A stretch of 64,000 bases of DNA. Source: Solobacterium sp. Its GTDB lineage: Bacteria > Bacillota_I > Bacilli_A > Erysipelotrichales > Erysipelotrichaceae. The notes beneath the pieces are model-generated. The model was not told where the DNA came from, ran no database searches, and saw only the letters and a program-made list of their open reading frames with translations. The DNA lies in NCBI GenBank assembly GCA_017432325.1, contig JAFRJJ010000028.1, positions 1 to 64,000 of the forward strand, given 5' to 3'. This document shows, one piece after another, positions 32,610-41,033 of the stretch. Positions within the stretch are counted from its first letter, which is position 1, and each line of letters starts with the position of its first letter. Both the position numbers and the translations under genes were made by a program.

Positions 32610-33386
32610 TTATGAATTGATATCCCTGCCTTCCGGAACGATATATACAAGTTCCGGTTCGTTGAAGAGCCTTGGCAAAGGCTGTGAGGTATTCGCAAGT
32701 CCTCTTGATACTGCCATGATTCCGTACGGCCCTTCATGGATGCCTTCTGTATATTCCGGAAAAAGGCCCTGGTTATGACAGTACAGTCCCTGCCACTTTC
32801 CTTTTCTGCGGAACCTGATCTGTCCCCCATGCGCATGTCCGCTCATTACCAGGTCGATCTTTCGTTCTTTGAGATACGGTTCCTGCAGAGCCCAGTATTC
32901 AGGATGATGGGACATCAGGATCCTGTATCCGGGAAGCTTTTCAAATTCATCAAGCCAGTGATAGTTCGGGATCTTTGACTTTCCCTTCATCCTGGCAGAC
33001 GATAACCCGCCGATGAAAATACCCGGACGGAACTCAGTCCATGTATTGTCCAGAATGACGGTACCGGTATTGCGGATCAGTTCCATATCCTGCTTTGTCA
33101 AAACGTATTCATGGTTGCCGAATGAAAAATATGTCGGGGCGATACGTACGCAGCTGCTGAGCAGTTCCACGGCATTTTCGCTTTCTTCCATTTTCAGGAA
33201 GCCAGGGTCAGACTCCACTCCGTAGATCAGGTCCCCGCATAACGCGATCAGGTCCGGTTTCCGTTTTTCCAGAGAAGCGATCACCTTCGCGGGCGGATTG
33301 TTATGAATGTCCGCGACCAAAGCAATGACAGGGCGTTCCGTCATCTGCAGCTGATCCATTCTGATCCGGTAAAAGGTTTCGTTCAT
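32610..33386 (-). CDS. Calcineurin-like metallophosphoesterase
   Basis: A 258-residue cytosolic protein with the five phosphoesterase motifs in order: DIHNN, CGDLIYG, GNHEY, SHHPEYW and GHAHGGQ, predicting a dinuclear metal site. It belongs to the YkuE/YaeI-like branch (UDP-diacylglucosamine or related hydrolases) by overall pattern, but substrate is not fixed. The start at 33386 follows AGGTG. It lies 59 bases after the PrsW-like gene on the same strand and may be cotranscribed with it. Confidence 0.88.
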   Translation of the reverse strand: MNETFYRIRMDQLQMTERPVIALVADIHNNPPAKVIASLEKRKPDLIALCGDLIYGVESDPGFLKMEESENAVELLSSCVRIAPTYFSFGNHEYVLTKQDMELIRNTGTVILDNTWTEFRPGIFIGGLSSARMKGKSKIPNYHWLDEFEKLPGYRILMSHHPEYWALQEPYLKERKIDLVMSGHAHGGQIRFRRKGKWQGLYCHNQGLFPEYTEGIHEGPYGIMAVSRGLANTSQPLPRLFNEPELVYIVPEGRDINS

Positions 33387-33445
33387 AATACACCTGATAA
33401 AGAAAACCAGATGTTTTCTGGTTTTCGAACTGATTCTGTGAATGA

Positions 33446-34171
33446 TCAATAGATCTCTGTATCCCTGCGGGATTCGTTCTTGATCCTGGTATATACGATC
33501 ACGTACATGATCACGACAAATCCGACAAACAGCATCGTTGCGGTGCTCGTATTGACCATGGCTGTCGCGTCATAGAATGCGTGGAACGCAACCGGAACCA
33601 GATAGGAGAGCACACGGTTGGTGACCATACCCTGATGATCCCCCTGGACATCGCAGATCTTCGCCCTTCCGTAGAAGGCACCCATATAGACCGCAAAGGC
33701 CATATGCGCCGGCACAGCCAGCACACCTCTGACCCAGGCAACGGATAATCCGTACTGGAAGATATACAGCAGGTTTTCGATCGCCGCAAAACCAAGTGAT
33801 ACAAATACCGCATATACGACTCCGTCATAACGGTAGTTGAAGTCAGGAGAACGCCAGGTAAAGCGTTTCAGGAAGAACAGCTTTGTTCCTTCTTCGACCA
33901 GCGCTACGATCGTGGCAGTCGCAATAAAATACATCGTCTCCGAACTGATCGGTACTGTCGGCAGGAATCCGTCCAGCAGCAGCTGCTCCAGCAGGATCGA
34001 TGCCCCGGCAGCCAGAAGTCCGCCGAAGATCAGCTTTACCAGCAGATTCATCGGTTCCTTTTCGTAGATATCATGCTTATAGATGAATCTCATCAGGAAG
34101 ACGGCAGGAAAGAACGCAGCCAGTGCGTAGATCAGGACAGTAGCAGCCATCGGGCTTGTCAGTAAAAACAT
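33446..34171 (-). CDS. PrsW-family intramembrane metalloprotease
   Basis: A 241-residue membrane protein with about eight hydrophobic segments and the PrsW motifs: EEGTK (EExxK), GFAAIENLLY (GFxxxEN), PAHMAFAVYMG and a late HAFYDA. In Bacillus PrsW cuts the anti-sigma factor RsiW; two membrane anti-sigma proteins in this window are possible substrates (inference). GAAGG lies 9 bases before the ATG at 34171. It starts 19 bases after rsmI, so it may be the last-but-one gene of the tmk operon. Confidence 0.88.
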   Translation of the reverse strand: MFLLTSPMAATVLIYALAAFFPAVFLMRFIYKHDIYEKEPMNLLVKLIFGGLLAAGASILLEQLLLDGFLPTVPISSETMYFIATATIVALVEEGTKLFFLKRFTWRSPDFNYRYDGVVYAVFVSLGFAAIENLLYIFQYGLSVAWVRGVLAVPAHMAFAVYMGAFYGRAKICDVQGDHQGMVTNRVLSYLVPVAFHAFYDATAMVNTSTATMLFVGFVVIMYVIVYTRIKNESRRDTEIY

Positions 34172-34190
34172 ATATATATACCTTCTTTCC

Positions 34191-35045
34191 TCAGTTATTG
34201 CACTGATGCACGATCCTGTAAATCGTATTTTTCGGTATTCCGGTCTTCTTTGCGATATCTTTGACAGCATCGCTCGCTGTCATGCCAAGTGCCTGGGATT
34301 CCCTGAGCATTTCCAGGATCAGATCGCTGTCGACATCCTTGGAATAATCATCTGTATTCCCTTCCACGATCACGACCATCTCACCCTTCAGGCCGTCGAG
34401 TTCCGGGATCAGTTCGGATACAGTGCCTCTCAGGAATTCTTCATGTACCTTGGTCAGTTCCCTGGCAATGCAGCATCTCCTGTCACCGAACACTTCCAGA
34501 AGACTTTTCATCATCTTCTCGATCCTGTGCGGTGCTTCATAGAATACAAGCGTCATCGGATAGTTTTTGTATTCTCCGAGTTTCCTCTTTCTGTCACCGC
34601 TGCCCTGCGGAAGAAATCCGACAAATATAAACGGCTGGGCGATCAGTCCGCTCGCAACAAGTCCGTTCAGCATAGCGTTGCAGCCGGAAAGCGGTACAAC
34701 GTTGAACCCCTTGGCTGTTGCTTCTGACACGACCTTCTGTCCGGGATCGTTGATGAGCGGATATCCGGCGTCGGATATCAGCGCGACATTCTGTCCCTGC
34801 ATCAGAAGATTGATGATGCCGTGTGCCGAAGCCTCTTCATTGAAGTTCTGATACGCGATCAGACGGCTGTGAATATCGAAGTGCTTCAGAAGCTGTCCTG
34901 ATGTCCTTGTATCTTCACACGCGATAACATCAACGTTTTTCAGTACTTCGATCGCCCTGGGCGTCATCTCCGACAGATTTCCGATCGGAGTCGGTACCAG
35001 AAATAACGTAGGCTTCTCATTTTCAAAACTCTTCTGTCTGATCAC
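34191..35045 (-). CDS. rsmI: 16S rRNA 2'-O-ribose C1402 methyltransferase
   Basis: A 284-residue SAM-dependent tetrapyrrole-methylase-fold enzyme. Signature segments are LVPTPIGNLSEMTPRAIEVL, ACEDTRTSGQLLKHF and LISDAGYPLINDPG. It modifies C1402 of 16S rRNA near the decoding site. The start is GTG at 35045, seven bases after AGGAG, two bases past the ricT stop. Position after holB and ricT is the classical Bacillota order (tmk-holB-ricT-rsmI). Confidence 0.96.
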   Translation of the reverse strand: MIRQKSFENEKPTLFLVPTPIGNLSEMTPRAIEVLKNVDVIACEDTRTSGQLLKHFDIHSRLIAYQNFNEEASAHGIINLLMQGQNVALISDAGYPLINDPGQKVVSEATAKGFNVVPLSGCNAMLNGLVASGLIAQPFIFVGFLPQGSGDRKRKLGEYKNYPMTLVFYEAPHRIEKMMKSLLEVFGDRRCCIARELTKVHEEFLRGTVSELIPELDGLKGEMVVIVEGNTDDYSKDVDSDLILEMLRESQALGMTASDAVKDIAKKTGIPKNTIYRIVHQCNN

Positions 35046-35047
35046 GC

Positions 35048-36340
35048 TCAGGCTCCTTTCGAAGCTTCCTTTTCCTTAGATTTAGAGGACTTGAAGCTTC
35101 TGACGGTCATGTTCGGATTCTTTGTTGTATCCATTGACTTCGGCCTCTGATTATTGCGGTGATGATTGTTGTTATTGTTATTCCGCTTGTTGTTTCCGTT
35201 ATTGCTGTTCTTCTGATTTTTATTGCTGCTTGAGGCATTTTCCGTCTTATTGACATTGACTGCCGGCTGCTTATTGTTTTTGGTGTTGGGGAAAGCAGGC
35301 TTCGGCATTGCCGGACGCTGTTTGTCACGGACAGTCTGTACGGAAGGTGCCAGCGGTACCTGGGCAGGATGGGCCATTTCACGTTTCTGTTCGTTGTTTT
35401 CAATGACTTTGGCTGCCACAGTGATCTTCTGAGGTCTTCTGCCCGGTACACGCTTCGGGGTGGAAACACCTTTACGTACCTGGGTCTTTTCTCTCAGATC
35501 GCCTATGGTCAGAATATGGACCGATTCGGCATTTTCGATCTTCGCCTCATTGGTCATGACATTGATCGAAGTAACGCGGTACAGTTCATCTTCATATTCG
35601 ACATGGGCACCCATTTTCGGGAGTCCGGCTGTCAGTTCCTTGTAGTTCTCATCTTCATATTTCAGACAGCACATCAGTTTTCCGCACATTCCCGACAGCT
35701 TCTCAATATTCAGGGCAAGCAGCTGGTTCTTGGCCATGTTGATGGAAATAACATCAAAGCGGCTCTTAAACCTTGAACAGCAGCATTCCATGCCGCACAT
35801 ACCGATCCCGCCAACCATCTTTGCCTTGTCGCGTTCACCGATCTGGCGGAGTTCGATCCTGCAGTGCAGTCTGGAACCCAGACGTTTCAGAAGTTCACGG
35901 AAGTCTACTCTCTGTTCAGCAAGATATACGAACAGGACTTTGGAACGGTCAAGTGTATAGTCTGCACTCAGAAGGTTCATTTCCAGACCGAGGCTGGCGA
36001 TCTCTTCATTGCATACTTTGAAAGCTTCTTCTGCTTTGGCAAAGTTCTCCTCATAATTCCGCTTATCCTGATCAAGCGCCTTCCTCAGGACAGGTTTCAG
36101 AGGTGTCCTGATCGGGAACTTTTCCGTGCTCAGAGGCGCTGCCTGAACTTCTCCAAGTTCAAGTCCCTGGGCTGTCTCAACAACGACCCATTCTCCCTGT
36201 ACAAAATCAGGTGAATCCGTACCGAATGAATATGCTTTTGATGCATTTTTAAATTTCACGGCGACAACATACGGATATTCTATAACCGGTTCTTCTATTA
36301 CAGCTTCTATTTCTTCGGTCTGTTCTATTACTTCACTCAT
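35048..36340 (-). CDS. ricT: RicT (YaaT/PSP1-domain) regulator with Asn-rich tail
   Basis: A 430-residue protein; the PSP1 core (about 20-290) holds the Cys-rich segments GIGMCGMECCCSRF and GMCGKLMCCLKYEDE. In Bacillus these bind iron-sulfur clusters in the RicA-RicF-RicT complex that controls RNase Y cleavage. About 140 extra residues follow, basic and Asn-rich with a run NNNNNN, absent from typical RicT of about 275 residues. GGAGG lies 10 bases before the ATG, which overlaps the holB stop (ATGA). Confidence 0.93.
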   Translation of the reverse strand: MSEVIEQTEEIEAVIEEPVIEYPYVVAVKFKNASKAYSFGTDSPDFVQGEWVVVETAQGLELGEVQAAPLSTEKFPIRTPLKPVLRKALDQDKRNYEENFAKAEEAFKVCNEEIASLGLEMNLLSADYTLDRSKVLFVYLAEQRVDFRELLKRLGSRLHCRIELRQIGERDKAKMVGGIGMCGMECCCSRFKSRFDVISINMAKNQLLALNIEKLSGMCGKLMCCLKYEDENYKELTAGLPKMGAHVEYEDELYRVTSINVMTNEAKIENAESVHILTIGDLREKTQVRKGVSTPKRVPGRRPQKITVAAKVIENNEQKREMAHPAQVPLAPSVQTVRDKQRPAMPKPAFPNTKNNKQPAVNVNKTENASSSNKNQKNSNNGNNKRNNNNNNHHRNNQRPKSMDTTKNPNMTVRSFKSSKSKEKEASKGA

Positions 36341-37371
36341 ATATATGTTTCCTCCAGTCTGCAGACTGCCTGCGCCAGCAGCAGTCCCAGATCATTGTTC
36401 CGATTGCAGCGGTCACGCTGTTCTATCGCAATACGCAGTACATCCTTTAACGATCTGCGTCTTTTCTGATCCTGAATGGCTTCATAATACCACACAGGTC
36501 CTTCCGGGGACCCAGTCAATGCATCCTCGCACATCATGATCAGAAAACTGAAAAACAGGATCATGACAGCCAGGTCCTCATCTTTTCCCGCCGGACCTTC
36601 TTCCGTGCCTTTTTTAGCTCCGGAGCGGTAGACCAGATCATAGTCCACCACCAGCAGCCGGGGATCCCCGTCAACTCCCAGGAACTGACGGAACATCTTT
36701 CTCGCGGTCTGCCATACTGCCGATACAGCATAATCTGCCTGGCCTGAGATCAGATGCGCTACCCTTGACATGAAATATGCGTCTTCATGGTCAACGCCGT
36801 CTTCTTCCGCAAGTTTCATAGTGACATCCTGCGGCAATGCCTGGAACGGCAGTAATACGCATCTTGAGCGGATCGTCGGCAGGACGCGTCCGACGTTGTC
36901 GGATGTCAGTATGGCATATACATATTCACCCGGTTCTTCCAGAAATTTCAGGATGGAATTCATTGCAGCACTGCTGGAATTCTCGCACTGCTCCAGAACA
37001 TATACCTGGCACGGGCATTCCATGGGCTTTCTGGCAAAGGTATTCTGCAGATCATCGATGCTCTGTTTGTCGATCGTTTTCTTTTCATTGCCGTTCAGCC
37101 AGATCAGATCCACACAGCCGTGGTCCGCGATCCGCTGCAGCAGTGTCCGCTGTACTTCATCACAGTCTTCTTCATGGACCAGACCGTCCATATGACCACT
37201 GAGCAGACTCTGCGCCAATAACAAAGCAAGCTCGCTTTTCAGGGTTCCCTGCGGGCCGTGAAACAGATAGGCATGACTCAGTCCTCTTCCCTTCATTGCC
37301 CGTTCGAGAGCCTGGTAAGGAACTGATTCATATTGTTCCAGCAGTTTTCTTGCTTTGATCCGATTCTCCAT
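36337..37371 (-). CDS. holB: DNA polymerase III delta' subunit
   Basis: A 344-residue AAA+ clamp-loader subunit. The degenerate P-loop HGPQGTLKS, the sensor-type NSSSAAMNSILKFLEEPGEY and SRC (VLPTIRSRC) are typical of HolB. It acts in loading the beta clamp. The ATG overlaps the tmk stop (TAATG) and its stop overlaps the ricT start, so tmk, holB and ricT are translationally linked. Confidence 0.95.
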   Translation of the reverse strand: MENRIKARKLLEQYESVPYQALERAMKGRGLSHAYLFHGPQGTLKSELALLLAQSLLSGHMDGLVHEEDCDEVQRTLLQRIADHGCVDLIWLNGNEKKTIDKQSIDDLQNTFARKPMECPCQVYVLEQCENSSSAAMNSILKFLEEPGEYVYAILTSDNVGRVLPTIRSRCVLLPFQALPQDVTMKLAEEDGVDHEDAYFMSRVAHLISGQADYAVSAVWQTARKMFRQFLGVDGDPRLLVVDYDLVYRSGAKKGTEEGPAGKDEDLAVMILFFSFLIMMCEDALTGSPEGPVWYYEAIQDQKRRRSLKDVLRIAIEQRDRCNRNNDLGLLLAQAVCRLEETYI

Positions 37372-38003
37372 TACGCTTCGTCCAATATCTTTTTGACTGC
37401 CTGGTAAGCTGCTTCTGTGACTTCTTCAACGCTCTTTGAGGCGTCAATGAGTATCATGCGGTCCTTGTACCGCTTAATGATCTCACGGTATCCGTTCCAT
37501 ACATCCATATGGAAGCTCAGCTTTTCCTGATCCAGGCGGTCGAGGTATGTTCTGCCTTTATGAATACGCTCCAGTCCGGTTTCCGCATCAATATCCAGAA
37601 AGATCGTATAGTCAGGCATATGCCCTTCGATTGCGAATTCGTTGATGCTCATAACAGGATCGATCCCGATATGTCTTCCGCATCCCTGATAAGCCAGGGA
37701 GCTGTCTACAAATCTGTCGGAGATCACGTGGACTCCCTTTTCCAGAGCAGGCAGTACCTTCTCCACCAGGTGCTGACGTCTGCTTGCCGCATACAGCAAA
37801 GCTTCCGTACGGTCATCCATTGCGGTATTCTGAGGATCCAGGATCACATTGCGGATCTGCTCTGCGATCGCGCTTCCGCCGGGTTCTCTTGTCAGGATCA
37901 CCAAATAACCTTCTTTGATCAGACGTTCTGTAACCTTAACACTGACAGTCGTTTTGCCGCTTCCGTCAGGTCCCTCAAATGTAATAAATTTCGCTCCGGA
38001 CAT
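37371..38003 (-). CDS. tmk: Thymidylate kinase
   Basis: A 210-residue dTMP kinase: P-loop FEGPDGSGKTT, DR(Y/F) motif SDRFVDSSLAYQG and TREPGGSAIAEQIR. It phosphorylates dTMP to dTDP. First gene of the operon tmk-holB-ricT-rsmI-prsW. AAAGGCGG precedes the ATG. An extended -10 promoter lies 36 bases upstream. Confidence 0.97.
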   Translation of the reverse strand: MSGAKFITFEGPDGSGKTTVSVKVTERLIKEGYLVILTREPGGSAIAEQIRNVILDPQNTAMDDRTEALLYAASRRQHLVEKVLPALEKGVHVISDRFVDSSLAYQGCGRHIGIDPVMSINEFAIEGHMPDYTIFLDIDAETGLERIHKGRTYLDRLDQEKLSFHMDVWNGYREIIKRYKDRMILIDASKSVEEVTEAAYQAVKKILDEA

Positions 38004-38038
38004 AGTAAAAACCCGCCTTTCCTACAGACTTATAAAAT

Positions 38039-38047
38039 ATTATAGCA
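38039..38047 (-). promoter_or_regulatory. Extended -10 promoter of the tmk operon
   Basis: TGCTATAAT on the minus strand, full TGnTATAAT, 36 bases before the tmk ATG. Divergent from the riboswitch promoter at 38106. Confidence 0.65.
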
Positions 38048-38105
38048 TGATAGCGCAAGCCTGCACACTGAGCCTTGCGGTGTTGTGAATTAATTCACTT
38101 AGTAC

Positions 38106-38133
38106 TTGAATTCTTCCGGCCGCCTGATATAAT
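38106..38133 (+). promoter_or_regulatory. Promoter of the zinc-ribbon riboswitch transcript
   Basis: TTGAAT (38106-38111), 16 bases, TATAAT (38128-38133) preceded by TGA, an extended -10. Predicted start near 38140, at the edge of the aptamer. Confidence 0.8.
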
Positions 38134-38141
38134 ATGCTCAA

Positions 38142-38250
38142 CATGAGGGAGTAACCGGTGATCCATTCACCGTATGGACCAACATCACGGACACTGTCCT
38201 GGTCCATAACAGGAGGTAAGACTCATGCAGAGCAATATGCTGTGTATGAG
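38142..38250 (+). ncRNA. yybP-ykoY-type (Mn2+) riboswitch upstream of the zinc-ribbon gene
   Basis: GAGGGAGTAACCGG, a P2 hairpin, AACATCACGG inside an ATGGACC/GGTCCAT stem and GGTAAGACTCATG repeat the architecture of the riboswitch at 12652, with the same L1 and L3 motifs. P1 pairs CATGAG (38142-38147) with CTCATG (38222-38227), perfectly. The 3' strand can instead pair with ATGAG (38246-38250). When P1 forms, ATATGCTGT (38235-38243) is free to pair with ACAGCATAT (38273-38281), the 5' arm of the terminator, so ligand binding should switch transcription on, as known for this class. Confidence 0.8.
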
Positions 38251-38268
38251 GAAATACGAATTTCTGCC

Positions 38269-38297
38269 AGATACAGCATATGCTGTATCTGTTTTTG
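38269..38297 (+). terminator. Expression-platform terminator of the second riboswitch
   Basis: A 22-base perfect palindrome (38269-38290, AGATACAGCAT and its complement) followed by GTTTTTG, before the ribosome site of the zinc-ribbon gene. Confidence 0.88.
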
Positions 38298-38319
38298 ATA
38301 AAAAGGAAGTGAATTTTGC

Positions 38320-38538
38320 ATGAAAACAACAAACAAATGCCCGAAATGCAGCAGTAAAAAGATCATCCGCATCGATGGTGATATCAGAGGCTACGGAGCG
38401 GGCAATAACATCATGGTCGGTATGACTATCTTTTCCGCAGTCAAGGTCAACAGATATCTGTGCTGTGAATGCGGCTATTCGGAAGAATGGATCGACCCGG
38501 CAGATATTCTGGCACTGCGTGAACGGTACGGAGAATGA
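38320..38538 (+). CDS. 72-residue zinc-ribbon protein under a Mn2+-type riboswitch
   Basis: A tiny protein with two zinc knuckles: CPKCSSKK near the N-terminus and CCECGY near residue 50. Between them is a glycine-rich segment GDIRGYGAGNNIMVGMTIFS, and the C-terminus EEWIDPADIL is acidic. Similar small ribbons occur in many Bacillota without assigned function (family memory). No membrane helix is predicted. AAGGA lies about 12 bases before the ATG. Riboswitch control implies a role in metal balance, perhaps as a metal buffer or regulator; this is inference. A Nudix gene follows 32 bases later. Confidence 0.75.
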   Translation: MKTTNKCPKCSSKKIIRIDGDIRGYGAGNNIMVGMTIFSAVKVNRYLCCECGYSEEWIDPADILALRERYGE

Positions 38539-38570
38539 TATGATGATACATGTTAACAGGAGGTGCTGTT

Positions 38571-39131
38571 ATGGATATCTATGAACAGATCAGATCATAC
38601 CGTCCGTTCAACGAACAGGAGGCACAGGATCAGGCAGAACTGCTCAGATGGCTGGAAAGCGGTCTTGATGTCTGGAGCAGAGACTGCAGGGCAGCTCATC
38701 TGACAGCGTCCGCCTGGATCGTCTCACCGGACAGAACAAAAGTACTGATGGCATATCACAGGCTGTACCGTTCCTGGTCATGGCTTGGCGGTCATGCGGA
38801 CGGGGATCATGATCTTCTGCACGTGGCGGAAAAGGAAGTCTCCGAGGAAAGCGGACTGACGGAATTCCGGCCTGTTTCGGAAGACATTTATTCCCTGGAG
38901 ATCCTGACAGTTGACGGACACGTGAAGAAGGGCGTCTATGTACCTTCCCATCTGCACCTGAATGTCACCTATCTGATCGAGGCAGATCCCCTGCTGCCGG
39001 TACGTCCGAAGGAAGATGAAAACAAAGCCGTCCAATGGTTTGAAAAAGACGCCGCGGTCAGCGCGTCCAGCGAACCATGGTTCAGGGAGCATATCTACTC
39101 AAAACTGAATCAGAAGCTGTCACTTTTATAA
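38571..39131 (+). CDS. Nudix hydrolase
   Basis: A 186-residue Nudix-fold protein. The box is GHADGDHDLLHVAEKEVSEE followed by SGL: the core EVSEE pattern is intact, but the first Glu position is His and the Arg is Lys. It resembles the GGHADGD subgroup of uncharacterised Nudix enzymes. The start at 38571 follows AGGAGG. It lies 32 bases after the zinc-ribbon gene with no terminator between, so it may share the riboswitch-controlled transcript. Confidence 0.82.
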   Translation: MDIYEQIRSYRPFNEQEAQDQAELLRWLESGLDVWSRDCRAAHLTASAWIVSPDRTKVLMAYHRLYRSWSWLGGHADGDHDLLHVAEKEVSEESGLTEFRPVSEDIYSLEILTVDGHVKKGVYVPSHLHLNVTYLIEADPLLPVRPKEDENKAVQWFEKDAAVSASSEPWFREHIYSKLNQKLSLL

Positions 39132-39142
39132 CATTATGAACG

Positions 39143-39166
39143 ACCGGCAGAAATGCCGGTTTGTTG
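39143..39166 (+). terminator. Terminator after the Nudix gene
   Basis: ACCGGCA/TGCCGGT (39143-39149, 39154-39160), 4-base loop, then TTGTTG. Weak T tract; it overlaps the birA promoter region. Confidence 0.6.
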
Positions 39167-39172
39167 TATAAT
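39167..39172 (+). promoter_or_regulatory. -10 element of birA, near-leaderless
   Basis: TATAAT ends nine bases before the birA ATG. A start seven bases downstream would leave a leader of about three bases, and no Shine-Dalgarno exists. Confidence 0.55.
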
Positions 39173-39181
39173 TGAAACATC

Positions 39182-39961
39182 ATGACTGATAGTAATCGAA
39201 CATCTTATCTGAACAGTTCCCGGATCGCGGAACATTTAAACTGTGATCATATACAGATCATAACGTACAGAACGACCGGTTCCACCAATGATGAAGCACG
39301 CAGGCTGCTCAAAGAAGGTACGGAAGGTACGATCCTGATCGCTGCCGATGAACAGACAGCCGGAAGAGGCAGAAAAGGACACAGCTTCTTTTCCCCTGCT
39401 TCGGGACTCTATTACACGCTCGTTCTGCATCCGGAGGATGAACAGTCAGCGATCGCCCGCATGACGATCGCGGCTGCTGTTTCACTATATGAGGCAGTAC
39501 TCTCCTGCTCCGGGATCTCCTGTGACATCAAATGGGTCAACGATCTCTATCTGAACGGAAAGAAAACAGCGGGTATCCTGTGTGAAGCGCCCCGCGACAG
39601 CAAGGGCTGTCTGCTTGGCATCATTACGGGGATCGGCGTCAATATCTATACAGAATCTTTTCCGGATGACATTAAGGATACCGCAGGTTCCCTGAACTGC
39701 CCTGATCTTGATAAGAATCTTCTGACTGCACGCCTGACTGAACGTCTGATCTGGTGGGCGGACCGCCTCCATGATCCGGCATTGATCGCCGCGTACAAGG
39801 AACATTCTTTCCTGTTGGGCAGGGAGGTCTCTTTTGAACAGAACGGGCAGTCCATCACCGGAACTGCCGTAGATATCAATGATGAAGGCAATCTGATCGT
39901 TGAGGCCGAGCGGATATATGTCCTGAGTTCCGGCGAGGTCTCACTCAGGTCGTGGGAATAA
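39182..39961 (+). CDS. birA: Biotin-[biotin carboxyl carrier] ligase
   Basis: A 259-residue biotin protein ligase. The biotinoyl-AMP loop is AGRGRKGHSFFSP (GRGRxG), followed by KWVNDLYLNGKKTAGIL and a C-terminal SH3-like domain (SITGTAVDINDEGNL). There is no N-terminal HTH, so it is monofunctional and cannot act as a biotin repressor. It should biotinylate the carrier at 43991-44395, the only biotin acceptor visible here. The ATG has no ribosome site and sits just after the -10. Confidence 0.95.
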   Translation: MTDSNRTSYLNSSRIAEHLNCDHIQIITYRTTGSTNDEARRLLKEGTEGTILIAADEQTAGRGRKGHSFFSPASGLYYTLVLHPEDEQSAIARMTIAAAVSLYEAVLSCSGISCDIKWVNDLYLNGKKTAGILCEAPRDSKGCLLGIITGIGVNIYTESFPDDIKDTAGSLNCPDLDKNLLTARLTERLIWWADRLHDPALIAAYKEHSFLLGREVSFEQNGQSITGTAVDINDEGNLIVEAERIYVLSSGEVSLRSWE

Positions 39962-39965
39962 CAAA

Positions 39966-41033
39966 ATGACAGATAAGAACATATCATTTCATCTGATCGG
40001 TATATTATCTGCCGCGCACATGCTGGAAGACTTTTTATGTGCCTATACGGTATTTGGTTACCTCACAATGATCGCTGAACCTGAGCTTGTGTTCCTCTGG
40101 TATAACTTCTGCGCGTTTGCCATGCAGCTGCCGTTCGGAGCACTGATCGATCTGTGGATGCAGAAAACAGACCGTAAATTACGGCCGGGTATGATATTCG
40201 CTCTGGGCGGGCTGGTCCTTACTTTACTGGTTTATCTTGCATGTCTTTTTCTGCATGTGCGATCCGGCCTGACAGTAATCCTGCTATGTCTTGGAAACTG
40301 TCTGTTTCATGTCGGCGGAGGTGTCATTTCGATCAAAGAAGATGACAGAAGCAGTTATCAGGGAAAAGGTCTCGGTGTATTTGTGGCCCCCGGTGCCATC
40401 GGACTGTATATCGGCGGACTGATCTCCTATTTCTTCTATGTCAGGAGCACAGCTGCTGTCATCCTGCTGATCACTGCCGGACTTTGTTTCCGCAGTCTGC
40501 AGCTGTACAGGAATTGTCCTGATCCGGTTCTCCCAGACAGTGCGGATTTTGATATCCCTCTGATTCCGGTCATCGTCTGTTTCATAGTCGTTGTACTGCG
40601 GTCCCTGACCGGCCTGGCTGTCAGTTTCCCCTGGAAAACAGGAATTCCTTTGTCAGTTCTGGCCACCCTGCTGCTGGCAGGAGGCAAAACAGCAGGCGGT
40701 TTTCTCGGCGCGTCTATCGGATACAGAAAGACGATCACAGTCACTCTGGCAGCCGCTGCTGTCTGTTATTTCCTGGGAAATCATACGATCACAGGACTTG
40801 CGGCGGTCTTTCTGTTCAATATGACGATGCCGGTCACACTCTATCTGCTTGCCAGGAAGATGCCCGATCTTCCCGGAACAGCGTTCGGTATACTGACAAT
40901 GGCATTGTTCATCGGATTCCTGCCTGTATATTTCAATCAGATCAACAGTGCATCACCAGTTAAACTCGGTACCGCTTCATCGTTGATCTCATTGATCCTG
41001 TTATTATGGGTCACCGGAGAACAGAGATCATGA
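39966..41033 (+). CDS. Polytopic membrane protein, MFS-like, function unknown (355 aa)
   Basis: About ten hydrophobic segments; patterns such as MQLPFGALIDLWMQKTDRKLRP after helix two resemble the loop 2-3 motif of major-facilitator transporters. The overall length is shorter than the usual 400. It starts four bases after birA and overlaps the next gene by 4 bases (ATGA). A transporter is likely; the substrate is unknown. The three-gene run of membrane proteins suggests a shared pathway. Confidence 0.6.
   Translation: MTDKNISFHLIGILSAAHMLEDFLCAYTVFGYLTMIAEPELVFLWYNFCAFAMQLPFGALIDLWMQKTDRKLRPGMIFALGGLVLTLLVYLACLFLHVRSGLTVILLCLGNCLFHVGGGVISIKEDDRSSYQGKGLGVFVAPGAIGLYIGGLISYFFYVRSTAAVILLITAGLCFRSLQLYRNCPDPVLPDSADFDIPLIPVIVCFIVVVLRSLTGLAVSFPWKTGIPLSVLATLLLAGGKTAGGFLGASIGYRKTITVTLAAAAVCYFLGNHTITGLAAVFLFNMTMPVTLYLLARKMPDLPGTAFGILTMALFIGFLPVYFNQINSASPVKLGTASSLISLILLLWVTGEQRS

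Noticed and set aside
38138..38332. Minus-strand small open frame of 64 codons opposite the second riboswitch
   Set aside because: The strand is explained by the aptamer and terminator on the plus strand; no start signals.
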